Assembly (NCBI RefSeq): GCF_008831285.2
Contig: NC_045139.1
Span: forward strand, 21,806,412-21,870,411
Origin: Nymphaea colorata
Taxonomy: Eukaryota > Streptophyta > Magnoliopsida > Nymphaeales > Nymphaeaceae
DNA: 64,000 nt
Reading direction: 5' to 3'
The notes under the pieces were generated by a model. It saw only the letters and a list, made by a program, of their open reading frames with translations. It made no database searches and was not told the origin of the DNA. This document shows positions 1-13,300 of the stretch, in pieces (the first letter of the stretch is position 1; each line of letters begins with the position of its first letter). The translations under genes and the position numbers were made by a program.

Positions 1-44
1 GTAGATTGCTGAATATGAAAGCCCAGGAGGATGGATATTTAGTC

Positions 45-285
45 ACTTTTGTTCCATAACAGTTGGATGTTTCCTTCATTCGGATGAGTTGGATGAAAGG
101 AGTTATATGTTTGATAAACAACTCTCAAAATAAAAAAGGGAATAAAATTTGCTAAATAAATGGGGTAAGTGCGAGGGCAAACATTTTGTTATGAAAATTT
201 GATAAGAGCATTTTTGGAATGCCTGCTTCACATTTGGTGTTTCAACACCCAAGTTCAAGGGCACTTGTGGAATGCCCCTTTTACA
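45..285. repeat. Dispersed repeat, copy A (upstream of SIL1-like gene)
   Basis: About 240 bp that align by eye, with many substitutions and small indels, to 49025-49283. Shared blocks include GATAAACA, GTGAAAGGAG-like, TTGCTAAA, GGAATGCC and AGTTCAAGG, in the same order and orientation. It lies about 0.9 kb upstream of the SIL1-like start codon. No coding capacity and no clear terminal inverted repeat were seen. Confidence 0.6.
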
Positions 286-555
286 CCAAGTTGAGTACTC
301 GATGGGTTATTGGGTAACCAGTTTGTCATCGGCTGAACCTAGGCTATACTTGCAGTCCATAAGTGAACCCAACCTATTTTTATGCCGGGTCAACCTGCTC
401 CAGACCGGGCATTGGGGCCCAACCTGACCCAATTCCCATTCCCTTCTTTGTTGGCACTCTCTCCTTCCATGTTACCTCCCTTCTTTCTCATCCTTTGAGC
501 CTGTTTCGTGTTTCACTGACATTGGACTGGCCACCGATGTGCAAGGTGGGCCCCG

Positions 556-590
<35 letters not shown>

Positions 591-785
591 AGGTTTCTTG
601 TTTTTTTTATACCCCAACGTCCTCGGAGCTGTAACCTGTTTTCTTTTTCTTTTTTTTTTGCTGACAAGGTCGGGCTCCTAACGACTGTGCCATTCTGGGC
701 CGGGCTGCAAAGGTTGGCTGGGTCAAAAATTTAGGGCTTCGTTGGGCTCAGGCCGGCCCATGCGTTGCGCAACATTCGTCACTAA
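286..785. other. Non-coding upstream stretch with AT microsatellite
   Basis: GC-richer sequence resembling decayed repeat DNA, with CCGGGC/GGGCCC-type words around 400-430. It contains an (AT)n run at 557-588 and T-rich runs near 600-660. No supported gene was found; the 123-codon reading frame here spans the AT run and looks like chance. Confidence 0.5.
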
Positions 786-983
786 GCGTGGGCAACGGGC
801 TTGCGTACTCGATGAGTACTCGGTACTCAATTCGATCGGGTTCAAGTCCGAAACCAAAAAGGCCGATCTGATAATATGTCGTGTCGGTCTTCGGTATTAG
901 GTAATCGGACTCGAACTCGGTTTCAAGCGTCGAGCGACCCGTGCCCGACTATTGTCGGGCTCGGCCCGGCCGGATGCCCAGCG
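786..983. mobile_element. Short GC-rich TIR-like element in SIL1-like promoter
   Basis: The left end GCGTGGGCAACGGGC and the right end, read in reverse complement as GCTGGGCATCCGGCC, form an imperfect terminal inverted repeat. The interior is rich in ACTCGG/CGGACTC words. This resembles small non-autonomous hAT-type elements found across plants. No clear target duplication is visible. It ends about 160 bp before the SIL1-like start codon and so may contribute promoter sequence. Confidence 0.4.
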
Positions 984-1141
984 TGACCGGAACTCAATGG
1001 GATTTATGGAAGGGCTTTCGATGTCAGCCGGCCGGATGAATTACCTGTCAAATGAACAACAAAGGGTCAGGCAGGCGGCATATTCGACTGCTGAGCAATA
1101 GAGTGGTGGTAGGGGCGGTGGGCGGGGGTTGGGTGCCAGGC

Positions 1142-1391
1142 ATGGATCTCCTCCCCCGCGCACGGCTGTGGTTCCCCTTGACCCTGTTTCTATTGTTTCT
1201 GGCGCTGTCGTGGGTGGGTGATACAGCCAGTAATAAGTCATCTTCAGTGGGGGGGATGTTTTGGGCAACGGCCAAGGATGAGTTGTCACAGGTGGAGAGG
1301 TCGGACGCCGAGGAACCTGCGGCGGTGGAACCGGATGAGATGGAAGAAGGAGGATTCTCCTCCGTTGAGAGCATGCTCCAATGGGCCATCG
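1142..1391 (+). CDS. SIL1: SIL1-like exon 1 (signal peptide, acidic linker)
   Basis: Encodes residues 1-83 plus the first base of codon 84. It carries the signal peptide and a Glu/Asp-rich stretch, and ends in MLQWAI before a GTGAGT donor (phase 1). The open frame continues 5' to an ATG at 1052 in a weak context. Confidence 0.85.
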
Positions 1392-4300
1392 GTGAGTCGT
1401 CCGTCGCCCTTCCTTCACGATCTTCTTGTTGCGGGTTTAACGTCCTCTCCTTTTCGTTACTTTCATTTTCTTCTCAACTTGATCATGAAGTTGTTTCTGT
1501 ATATTGTTCGAAGCCGACTAGGCAATCATCCGATACATTCGCAAAAGCAGCATGACATTAAAAATGTTGAGTGAACTTGACTTCTTACCACACGAAAGAA
1601 ATTTCTTCAAAACCCAATCCACCCACCCCAAACTCTGGGATATTATGTGCCTATTCGGAGAAAAAAATGGTTGGGGTCAGTGTTACAACTCATTTCTGTT
1701 CTGGGCTTATATCACTACGGGGAAATTATGTCTCTGCTATCTTTAACCTTATTTGTTGCAATTTAGACGTTGCTTTTTCTCTTCGACGTAGAACCCTTTG
1801 TTCTTACATTGTAGTCATGGTTATGTTCGCCAACCGGCTAGTGATCTCTGCGAGGCACAAGTAGGAGAATTTGCTTAGAACAACCTTTGAAAATTAACAC
1901 CTGTAATTGCTGAGGTAGAAAGGACGGACCAAATTTAGGATTTGTATGTGGGGATCTTTTTATAAAGTAACGTGAACAACCTGTCCATTCAGCAGCGAGT
2001 CATGTTCAGGGACTTGGAGCTCAACTTGCAAGGGTGCGTGTCCTTTAAGAGGTTGTTTGACTGAGGTTGCTGGAATGCTACTGGAGTCTGAACGTTCTAT
2101 TTCTTGCGATATACAAACGACCCTCCAAATGAAAGATGTTCCATGTTACACATCTAGTTTGGATCTGTGTTCGTGTGGAGCGTCAAGGCACAATCCAATT
2201 TATACTGGGTCTATCTGTTCTGCTTTTCCATGCATTTGGGTAGAATTCGAAATTCATAATGCTGTGGCCGGCATCAATCAATTGGGCATGGACCCCACCC
2301 ATTTATGGAACTCCAGGATTGAAGGACCATAATATCACGTATAATTTTACAAGGGGCAGGAACCATTTTGTTAACATGCTAAAAAGCAACAAGAACTTTC
2401 TATTTTGGGACAATATACTGAAACTGAAGTACGAAGGGTTGGCCAACTCATGTCAAATCAAGGGAAAGGGTGAAGTGACAAAACCAGATCAAATTGTTTG
2501 TGAACTGGGAGAAAATGTAGTTGACGCATAAGCAGTGGCTGACAAACCAGGAGTATAAACAAGGTTTTGTGCTCATCCATCTGCTAAGAAATAGGCTAGG
2601 TGTATGCATCTTCCTGGGAAGCAGTGTTTGCTGCAATCAAACAAGCTCTAAATAAAGATTGTGGCTTGCAGTAGGTAGTGGCTTGAGAACAATCCTATAT
2701 TTATGACATTGAGATGTGTTGATGATCATATATATTCATTCTGGCTTGGCTGCAAACTGACATCTGTTTTCAATTACATCATTATTCATTATGGTTGATA
2801 GAAAAGCCATCTTAAATGTTCAGATATCTGGTCCAACACATGCAGATTGCATGTTCCCTAAAGGGGTGACGGTAACATTTTGAATATAAATACGTCTTTG
2901 AGAGAAGTCCCATTTCTAAGAGTTTGAAGTATGTCAATGGATGTATATGCCTTTTCAATAGTATGTGCCTATGTGGTATTTTGGTCTGACCTTCCTTTGG
3001 AGACAAAAACTGAAGCTGACTACGAGAGGATTAGGACCTGTCTTCTATTCCACATGCTTTGGGTTACTTTTGGTCTTGGTTATTGGCTTCTTGCAACCTT
3101 GATAAGGCACCTTATGAGAATAAGACCTAGAAAACGGGAAGTCCAAGTGCAGACAATTAATAAGCCACTAAAGTAGCATTACATGCTCACACCCATTGGT
3201 TGATTGATCTTACAGTGGTGAAAACTACTCAAAATAATGCTGATGTTATGCAATTCGATATAAGTTCCCTGGATGATGATTTGAGTGAAACTGTAATTCA
3301 TTATGAGATCTAGGAGTAACAGGAGCCTGCTCGAGATTTTAAAAAATGAATAAACTGAAACTTTTATAGTTAATGTTAAAAATAAAACAATTGTACAAGC
3401 AATTGATTCCTTGCTAAATAGAAAACCCAAAAAGTGGCAAGAAATAGGCCAATTACTTTTTAGGTGGCAATCTATGTTATTAACTAGCTACTAGTCATTC
3501 TGACGAGTCAACCAGTCATTCTATCAACTGACTAGTTCTTGACATGAAATTGCAAAGGCACAGTTTAGGTCATCTAGTCACCAAGTTGGTTTGAGTGCCT
3601 ACCATTGGCTATCCTAGTTGGTCAGTCTGACTAGTAGACTAGTCATTCTGGTTGGTTGTTAGTTGACTATTTCTTGGCCTAAAAATTGCTAAGGCATGGT
3701 TTAGGTCAGCTAGTCACTGATTTGGTCTGACTGCCTAGCATTTAGTAACATTAGTTATATACATGTGTGTGTGTGTGTATGTGTATTTTAACTTTATTTT
3801 CTGTTGTTGTTTAGCAAGGCTTGTAATGTTCGTGTGTACGGCTTTATCATATGTTTATGTATACACACAAGCAGAAACATATACACTCACCAAAAAAGAA
3901 GCAGAAACAAAGAAACACGCACTGACATACATATATACATTCGCCAAAAAGTGAGAAAATCCCTATTCCACTCCCTTTGTTGTGCTAGTTATTTTATATG
4001 TAAGTTCTTAGCTTTTAAGCAGTGTTAGGTCTTAGATTTCAATTGACCATCGCATTTGTCTGGTGCAGTGGATGAACTATGAGGTTACATAAACATAATG
4101 ATATGTCTTTTTATTCTTTTGACACTTCAAATTTTGTGATCTTGTATTTTAGTCAACCGATTTGCACCGATTAGTCTTGGCTAGTCATTTAGGGCCTTGA
4201 CCAACCTGTGTTAGATGTTCGGCTCAAGCAGCTATCAGAGACACTTGTATGCAGAACTAATGAGTAGGGGGCCTAGGGAGGTTCTTCTTACAGGTTTTGA

Positions 4301-7300
4301 CTACATCCCATAAGAATTATTAACTGAAAAAAATCATACTTATTAAGTTCTGGATAATGTAAATTTATCTATACAATGTTAAAACTTAGACTGAAGTTGA
4401 AGCTTCATCAGTTAATGTCGTTGCATGGTAACATGTCGTGCTTTCAGTACGAAAAATCACAATAATCTATGAAAGCAGATCATTATGTTTATACTTTGTA
4501 TTACAGAAAGATCACTTTTTCAATTGGGCTGTATTACTAACAGAACCATCAGTTGCTCTCTTAAACGTTGTTTTTCATATTATTTTCTAATGCATTTTTT
4601 GAGTACTTTGCACATTTTTTAATGGTTTCTTTTCATCTCTAAAGTCTGACCATATTTTCTTTAAAAATGATCAGAATGCCATTATGACCAACCCTCTTGA
4701 TCTTCGGTGCAATTGAGGAAGCCTCTTGTTCCATCTTTGACAAGTATGCAGTTTTTTCTTAACGTCTGAAAGAAAATTAGTTGTCATGACTGGAGGAATG
4801 AAACTCATGGTAGAACCGTAGAAGTAGAAAAGCTTTAGCACATGGTTGGCACAACTTTCACCAATGAAGCATTGAAAGTGCTTTGACAACTTTAACACAT
4901 TTACAAAAAAATATTATCAACCCCAACAGTTTTATCTAATTTTGAAGTAGTGAAGGAATCCAATTTTACACAAAAATCCTTTGAAAAATGGAAAAATAAA
5001 GTTTGAAATATTCATTGTCATGATGGAGTATCTACGTACTTAATTTTCCTGAGTTTTGAACTTTCTTAGGATGATATGTTCTTGATCTGTATGTTTTTCA
5101 TTTTAATTTGCTTGGTAAATGCTTGTATATGCTGTACACTGCGAAATGATTGTCCAATCAAACAGCAATCAAATGACTGTGAAAAGATTTTGTGAACCAG
5201 GGCATTCTGATCCAGCTAAGCTAAGGGAGGCAGCCCAGGATGTGAAGCATTTGCCTTCTAGTGAAATAAAGAAGCGGCAGGCTGAACTACAGGTTCAATT
5301 TAATTGATCCTTCTTTTCCTTTTTTTTTTTTAAGAAACTATCTAGAGATTCTTTATCATTAACATAAGCGTGTATGTTACCCAAATATTGCACAATTCCC
5401 TATTCACAAATAAAACCATTGCCTACTTTTTTGGTAATAACAGCATGACACCTTTATGTGTGTAAGCAGAGTTTTGAATGTTTCAATGTTCTTCCATCTC
5501 ACTTTCCAATCTTCAAATCTGAGATGTCACTTGAAAAGGGAGGGTGACCATGACTACGATTCTTGCATGCTGGCTGTAGACTTGTAATTGTAGTTGGTCC
5601 CTCTCTCTGTCATATCAAAGACGACCTGCATGAGTCTTTTCATGGTTGCCCACCAACACCACTCCCTCACCCCACACACACACACAGACCACCCACCACC
5701 AAAAAAAAAAAAAGAAACACAGCTGTCACAATTTATTTCTTGCATTTTGGTAACATGCCATCGTTGTTTATCTGCAGTCTTTTACTTGTTGCTCCTGGCC
5801 TTGCCTTCAAATTTTGAGATGATCCTGTCTTTTTTTTTTTTTACTTGATCAATTGTCTAGTGGTGATCAACTTGCCTTTCATCTTTATTGTCTTATCTCC
5901 CAGATTTGCCTTCTGCCTGTTTGATTATAAGTCCTTTATTTGATTTATATCCATTTCTTCAGAAAGCTGCTGGCCAGTTTGTGGTTGTTCCTCACAGTCA
6001 CATTGGTGTTTAACTAATCTTGTTACAAAAGTGACAAATGAACCATTGTAACTTGGCCATATTTTTATACAGTTTGCCAGTTGGGCTTCAGATCGACATA
6101 TATTTTCTCAAGGAAACCGTCCAAGTCTCATTATTGTGGTTTGGGATGTTCCTTTACCATAAGTGCGAGATTTTGCTCATTTAAAATATGCTATTCCTTT
6201 TAGTCTCTTTACTTCTAGGTTTGGAATCCTATACTTCACACATCCAAAATGTTGCTTTTGGACTTTGACCTGTTGTAGAAAAATCAAGGTGCATAAGTAC
6301 TAAGCCTAAGGATTTGCTCATTCATGAAACATTTCTTTACTGTGTGTGTGATGTGACAAGAACTCTCGAGCTGGATGTGTTTTTCCTACGCTTCAGATTT
6401 CTTGTTACACTATAGAATATAGTGCCCTATTCAGGTTCTTTTTGACTTTGTGTCAATTTATTCTTGTGATAGTGAAATTGTAGTTGGTCCTCTCATTTTG
6501 TTGAGCGAGTACTATAGTTCAATCTCATTTACTGCTAGGGTATGTAGAAATAGCTCTCGTACACACAAAAATCAAATTCAAATTCTGAACTTGATGAATA
6601 ACATTGAAGAGTGAAGCTCTCATATCCGTCACACACAACATAAACAAGAATGACTTTATTAAGGTCAAATGCTTAGAGAAGCATAGCCATGAACGGGGAG
6701 AACCCCTAAATGTATACAGCTTGAAAGCTTTCTGAGCTAGCCGTTGGGCCAGTTCCAAATGGTTAATCATGCTGCTATTGGAGCTAGCTCAGTCCTGGTC
6801 AAAGGCTATAAATGATCAGCAACTGAGTTAGACATACATAAAAATAGAAAAATTACAGAAAAGACCAAAAAAATTGAAAGGTTATATTTGAACCTATGTA
6901 TGGAATATGTTTGCAAACATGCGCAAGCGCACACACACATGTGTATATGTTTCCGTAGGATTTCTAGCAGGGTGAAGCAGATCTCTTTACTGTTAAAGAT
7001 CCCCCTTTCTCTTGCTTATCGTATCGTGTTTGCCATGTTCTTGGTGTTCCTGTGGTTCTATGTCTGTGTCTCAGTCTTCTATTTGTATGTGTGTGTCTGT
7101 TTTTGGTGTATATGCAAGCATGAGGTGTGTCCTCTCTGAAGCAGAGTATCAAAATTTGTATTATTTTCAAGTACATCCAGTGGGTTGAATACAGAGACAA
7201 GTCAAACTTTTTAGGGAAATTCTATGGACTTAGTTTAAGCAGCAGTTCTGCATTTGTCACTCAATGTGGTGCGTCAGAGCTGCAAGCAGAGTTGACTTAT

Positions 7301-10300
7301 AGATTCTGTAATATTTTTGTATTGGTGTACTTCCTTTCATTGTACTACTTCATTGTACTTACAGTGATGTGTTCTATAATATGTTTGTATCGGATGTATT
7401 TCTTATTATTGTACTTCGGTGATGTTCATTATATGTTTTTCTCAATTTTTTTTCTTGTAAAGTACCTCATTTCTTACAGTGATAGTTCAACTGAAAACAG
7501 CTTTCTGATTTCATTATGTTGATTTACTTTGTGGTTGATTCTAGGATTTGATGGAAAAACTGAAGATGCCATCAGATGCAGACTTAATGAAAGTGGCTAT
7601 AGCAGACCTCAATAACTCTTCTCTTTCATTTGATGAAAGATATCGTGCCCTAAATGAGCTTCTTATCCTTGTTGAACCAATCGACAATGCAAATGGTATG
7701 ATTGGTGCTATGAAAGATTTTATTTCTAGAGCTGATTTCAGTTCTGTAGTTGTTTTATCCTTCACTTTTATCTTCCAGATGGAATAATATTCTAATAGGC
7801 ACTATATTCCATATAATAGTTTATTACTTTTCTTATGCAATGAAAGTAGATGTGGAACATGCAGTTTGTCCATTCACTGGAGTTTACTTGAGATTGTTGT
7901 TGTGCTTCAAATTCCTTAAACTTCTGTTATGAAATATTTTTATGGGTAGGAGTGACTTTCCTGAGAATTCTTTGTTTTCATTTGTCTCATCTCATTTACA
8001 TCAATTTTGGTCTATGTTGCTAAAAACATGTCTAGGCAACCTGCCATAGAGAAACACTTAGGTTGTTGTCTAAGGCACCTAGGCTCACCTAGACACTCAA
8101 CAGCCTAGTTTTTTCCTCTTTGACAAATGACAACCTGGTTCTTTTCTCTTTATATTTTCTTCTTTCTGTCTAAGACAAATTCTTTTGATCAAAGGTTGAA
8201 GTGTTTGAACAAGCTGGGAGATAGAAGCTTGCTTTCCTCCTATAGACACTTTAATTGCACCAATGACACCAATGACAATTCTTCTTTATTTTCCATTCTT
8301 GTAACTTTTTTTTTCTTTTTGTTTCTTCTTCAATTTGGGACACTTAGGTCTATTATGTCCTGGTTGTTTGTGATGATAACATACAACATTCTTGTGGAAC
8401 TCCTCATTGTTTGCTTGTTGAAGTGAGGTTGTCTATAAGGTATAACATTGTGCATGTTAGATCTTGAATGTCTAAATTTGTTATTGGTAAAAGAAAGAGA
8501 AGACAAGAAGCAATAAGGGAGTTATCTAACTGGAAGATGGCAACCACAATGCTTTAGGCATGCCCCAATCTCATTAATAGTAAAACATGTTAATGATGGA
8601 CAAAAGAGTGTAACAAACTAAGTCACATGGGTACTTCAGTAAGGTCTACGTACCTGTGTCGCCGTACCCATACCCAAAATGGGTACTTTGACACTGGGGT
8701 ACCTATAGATCCAAACTGTTTAATTTTACATTGATTTAATTTTTTTCACCTTACTTTTTATTCTATTCTTTGGATGTGAAAATTCGATTGATGTTTATAT
8801 TTGACTAAGGGGCTGCTTGGTTGTCCATACGTCTAAAGTTTTTCATAGGTTTCTTAAACACTGCTGCAAGAGCCGTTGATATATATTTTCTATGTTATTT
8901 ATTTGTTTATGTTGATGGATATTCTTTATTTTGATACATATTTTTTAAGTATTTCTTATTGTTTATATATATGTATGGCCGTACCCCCACACCCAAGTTT
9001 TTTTGAAAATGGTCAGTACCCGCACCAGCACCGTACCCGTACCTATGTGACATAGGTAACAAGACATAAAATCACAAAGTTGGTGTACAATATAAAATTC
9101 ATGTTAAAATAAATGTCTAGATTAGGCCTGATCCAAATCCATATACAAAATAATAGAATACATATTTTCACCCTCCCTAAGTTGTACATGATTTTGAACC
9201 ACGAGCAACTTGTTTTTTAGCATCCAAATTTGTCCTTAGTAAGACGCTTGGTGAATAGATTGGCAACCTGTCTTTTGTTCCAGCAAATTTAGGGTCTATC
9301 TCCTTTTCTTCAACCTTGTGCCTTAAAAGATGTTGATTAATTTCAATATGCTTGGTTGGCCTACTATGGTGAATGAGGTTGAACAACGTATTTATAGAGC
9401 TTTGGTTATCACAAAATAAAAGAGAGCAGGTGATTCCCTAACCCACCTCGGTCAACAAATGTCGAACCCAAGTGATTGTAAACTTTACTCACTAGAGTCA
9501 AGAAAAATATTCTCTCATTGATGAACAAAACACTGCGCTTCAAGAGCTTTCAAAAGAGAAAGAAAAGATACAATAAATGAATAAATAGAGGAGAACAAGA
9601 GCCCTTGGTGTAACACCCCAGAAGTTTATTCCTGTATCGAAGATTGTGAGGGAACTTCAAGGGCATATAAAAGGAGGCCATGAATGAGATGATTGTCCTG
9701 GTTCCTAGCCTTTTTCAGGTTGGAGCCGAAACTGCTAGGGGGGCGGGTTGGGATCCGCCGAACCAGGGGCCCGAGCCCAGGAGTGGGTCGGGTTGTTACA
9801 GTGGTATCAGAGCCAGTTCAACACTCGGACCTGGGGTCCCACACGCGCGGACGCGTGTGCCTTAAGGGGGGTGGATTGTAACACCCTAGAAGTTTAGTCC
9901 CGTATCGAAGATTGTGAGGGATCTTCAAGGGCATATAAAGGGAGGCCATGAATGAGATGATTGTCCTGGTTCCTAGCCTTTTTCAGGTTGGAGCCGAAAC
10001 TGCTAGGGGGGCAGGTTGGGATCCGCCGAACCAGGGGCCCGAGCCCAGGAGTGGGTCGGGTTGGAGTCTCCAATGGCCAGAAATCTAGCCGTTGGAGAGT
10101 CCAACGGCTGAATAAAGTTAGCCATATCTTTGGCTGAAAAATAAAATGAAAATACAGAAATAAAAATGTAGAAGGAAAATAATAAAAGAAGTGAATCTAA
10201 CCTATTACAAGATAAATCTATTCTATCAAGTTAATTGAAGAAAAACATAGTCTTCTAACACCCCTCCTCAAACTTGCGGTGATATCACTGAAAGTTTGCT

Positions 10301-13300
10301 AAGAAGAAATTAGAATCTTGCAGCTCCAAGTCCTTTGGTGAAGAAATCAGCAAGTTGAAACTTTGAAGGCACGTATGGAAGTTTAATATGTTTCTTAAGA
10401 AATTCTTCTCTCTCAAAATGACAATATATCTCGATATGCTTAGTTCTTTCATGAAATGTATGATGGTTTTTAGTTATGTAAACAACACCCTTGTTGTCAC
10501 AACATAGCTTGACTGATTCTTCAATGACTATTCCCATGTCCTTAATAAGATTTTTCAACCAGGTGATCTCTATAGTAGTGGCAGCCATGGCTCAATACTT
10601 TGCCTCCGTGGATGATAGAGATCTTTTGCTGCTTCTTCCATCTCCACGAGATCAAGGAATCCCCTAGCCCTAGAAACACACAAAAGCTAGTAGTTGAGTA
10701 TGTATCATTGGGATATCCTCCCCAATCAGCATTTGTATATGCAATTAAGTTAAATGTAGACGAAGCAGGAAGAAAGACTCCCTTGTTGATTGTATTCTTG
10801 ATGTATTTGACTATTCTCATGACTGCACCCATGTGAATTGTGGTAAGTGCATGTTGGAACTAACTAGCAACATGCATAACATGAGATATGTCAGGATGCG
10901 TGCTCCTACACATTGTCGATATGATGTGGGATTGTCTATCAATTCCCCATCATCTCCTCATCTTCACTCCAAGTGCCTCAGGATTCTCTACTATCTTCTC
11001 ATTTGTCAAACTTGATCTTTCAACAATATCTGTAGCAAACTTTATCTAAGACTGCAAATATCCTTTCCTTGAAAAGTATATTTCAATGCCAAGAAAGTAT
11101 GTCAAAAAAACTCAAATCAGTCATGTCAAAATTTTTTTGCAAGTTTGTTTAATTAAACTTACCTCTTCATCATCACTACTTGTGATTATCTTATCATCAA
11201 CATAAAGAAGAAATATAACAATACCTTTGGTTGTACTTTTGACAAAAAAGTGAAGTGTCAAAAGTAGCGAGATTTAAAATTGCTTTCTATCATAGCTTTA
11301 CTAAATCTGTCATACCAAGCTTTAGGGGGTTGTTTCAGCCCATAAAGAGCTTTCTTAAATCTGAGAACCATACCAATTGATTCTTCATAATCTTCTGGAG
11401 GAATCATGTAGACTTCTTCCTCAAGATCTTCAATTAGAAAAACATTTTTAACGTCCATTTGAAAAGTAGACCAATTTTTAACAGCAACTATATGTTTGAG
11501 GGTTGTAACAGAAGTCATACGAGTTACTGGAGCAAAGGTTTCTTCATAATCTATGCCATATTCCTGAGAATATTCCTTAGCAACCAATCTAGTCTTGTAA
11601 TGCTCAAGTGATCCATCACTCATAGTTTTGATTTTGAATACCCATTTGCACCCTCTGGCTTTTTTCCCTTGGGGCAAGGATCCTATTTCCAAGGTTCTAC
11701 ATTTGTTCAATGCTTCTAGTTCAACATCCATTGCCTTTCTACTGTTAGGATCTTCAAAAGCATCCTCATAGAAAGTTGGTTTAGAATATCAGCGTATAGC
11801 AATGTCACATAGGTACTTGTAACATAAATTAGGTTATATTAATGACAAGAAGGAAGGGCCATGGTTGCTGCGCTCTTTTCTTTTCTCTCTCTCTATTGCA
11901 CGTGCAGTCACCTCCTCCTCTTCTCCTCTTGCATCTACAAAAGATTTCGTCCAATGGTTTGGCGTTATATCTCAAAATCTTACAATCATGATACGTACGT
12001 GCATTCACATAAACAGTCATTATAGTCCCTTACATATTCCACAATATAGAGGGATGACTGAATAGTCACAATCAACGCACTTATTAGTCATATTCAATTT
12101 ATGCACATTCACATTCATTTCAAGAAACATTTGATTCAGTGAACTAACAGTTCCTGTGGGTGCTGTAGAAATAATAGACGCACAAGAACCGAAGATCGAA
12201 CATAGATGTAACGTGGAAAACCCTCAACTAGAGGGAAAAAACCACGGGTGAGGAGGTCTGGTGCCCACTAGCCGCCAGACTCTCTCTCTCTTAGAAACTT
12301 CATTAACTTGCAAGATTAGGGTTTACAATGGTATAAGTATGCCCAAACCAGGACACAATGGATCGGGTCCAGACCTGGACCCATACACCAAGATCCGTCA
12401 ACACTCCCCCTCAAGTTGGGCATACATATCAAACATGCCCAACTTGGATACATTTCTCTCAAATGGAGTTACATGTAAAGCTCTAGTTAGAATATCAGCA
12501 GTTTGGTCTTCAGACTTTATGTATGGTAATGTTAACTCCCTGGCATCAATTCTTTCTCTGATGAAGTGCGGTCAATCTCAACATGCTTTGTTCGATCATG
12601 AAGCACTGGATTGTTAGCCAAGTTAATCGCAGACTTGTTATCACAATACATCCTCATAGGCCCTTCAATCTTTATCCCAATATCAGTCAACAAGATCTTT
12701 AGCCACAACGACTCTGATACTCCAGTAGCAACTGCCTTATATTCAGCCTATGTACTTGAGCGGGAACAGACATCTTGTCTCTTGCTTCTCCAAATAACTA
12801 GATTTCCCCCCAAGTAAACACAGTATCCTGAAGTAGATCTTCTGGTGTCAAACACAGCCTGCCCAGTCTGCGTCAGAATACCCTTCAATTTCTATAGACC
12901 TTTGTTTCACATATAGAAGTCCCTTGCCAGGATTCTTCTTCAAGTAACACAGGATTCTATCTACAGCCTTCAAGTGCGCATCCGTAGGTGCATGCATAAA
13001 CTGGCTCATCACATTTACAACAAAAGTGATATCCGGTCTAGTCAGAGTGAGGTATATCAATCTACCAACTTGACGTTGATATTTCCCTTTAGCTTCTTCA
13101 CACAAAAGTTCTTCATCCTTGCTACCGAGTTTATGCCTAGCATCCAGAGGAGTAGAAACTGGTTTGCGTCCCAGTTTTCCTGTCTCCTTTAGTAAATCCA
13201 AGGTATATTTCCTTTGATTAAGCATAAGAGTTGTACCTGATCTGGCAATTTCAATACCAAGGAAATACTTCAGCTTGCCAAGGTCCTTGAGATCAAATTC

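Larger units (their letters stand above)
1392..5200 (+). other. SIL1: SIL1-like intron 1
   Basis: 3.8 kb of AT-rich sequence with no supported gene. It holds a diverged tandem duplication (3525-3606 and 3657-3740), a (TG)n run near 3763 and an 81-codon hydrophobic reading frame at 2931-3176 that is described separately. Confidence 0.7.

Noticed and set aside
363-734. 123-codon frame upstream of the SIL1-like gene
   Set aside because: It runs through an (AT)n microsatellite (YIYIYI) and matches no family.
1041-1418. Minus-strand frames opposite SIL1-like exon 1
   Set aside because: Shadows of the GC-rich exon; Pro/Arg-rich with no recognised motif.
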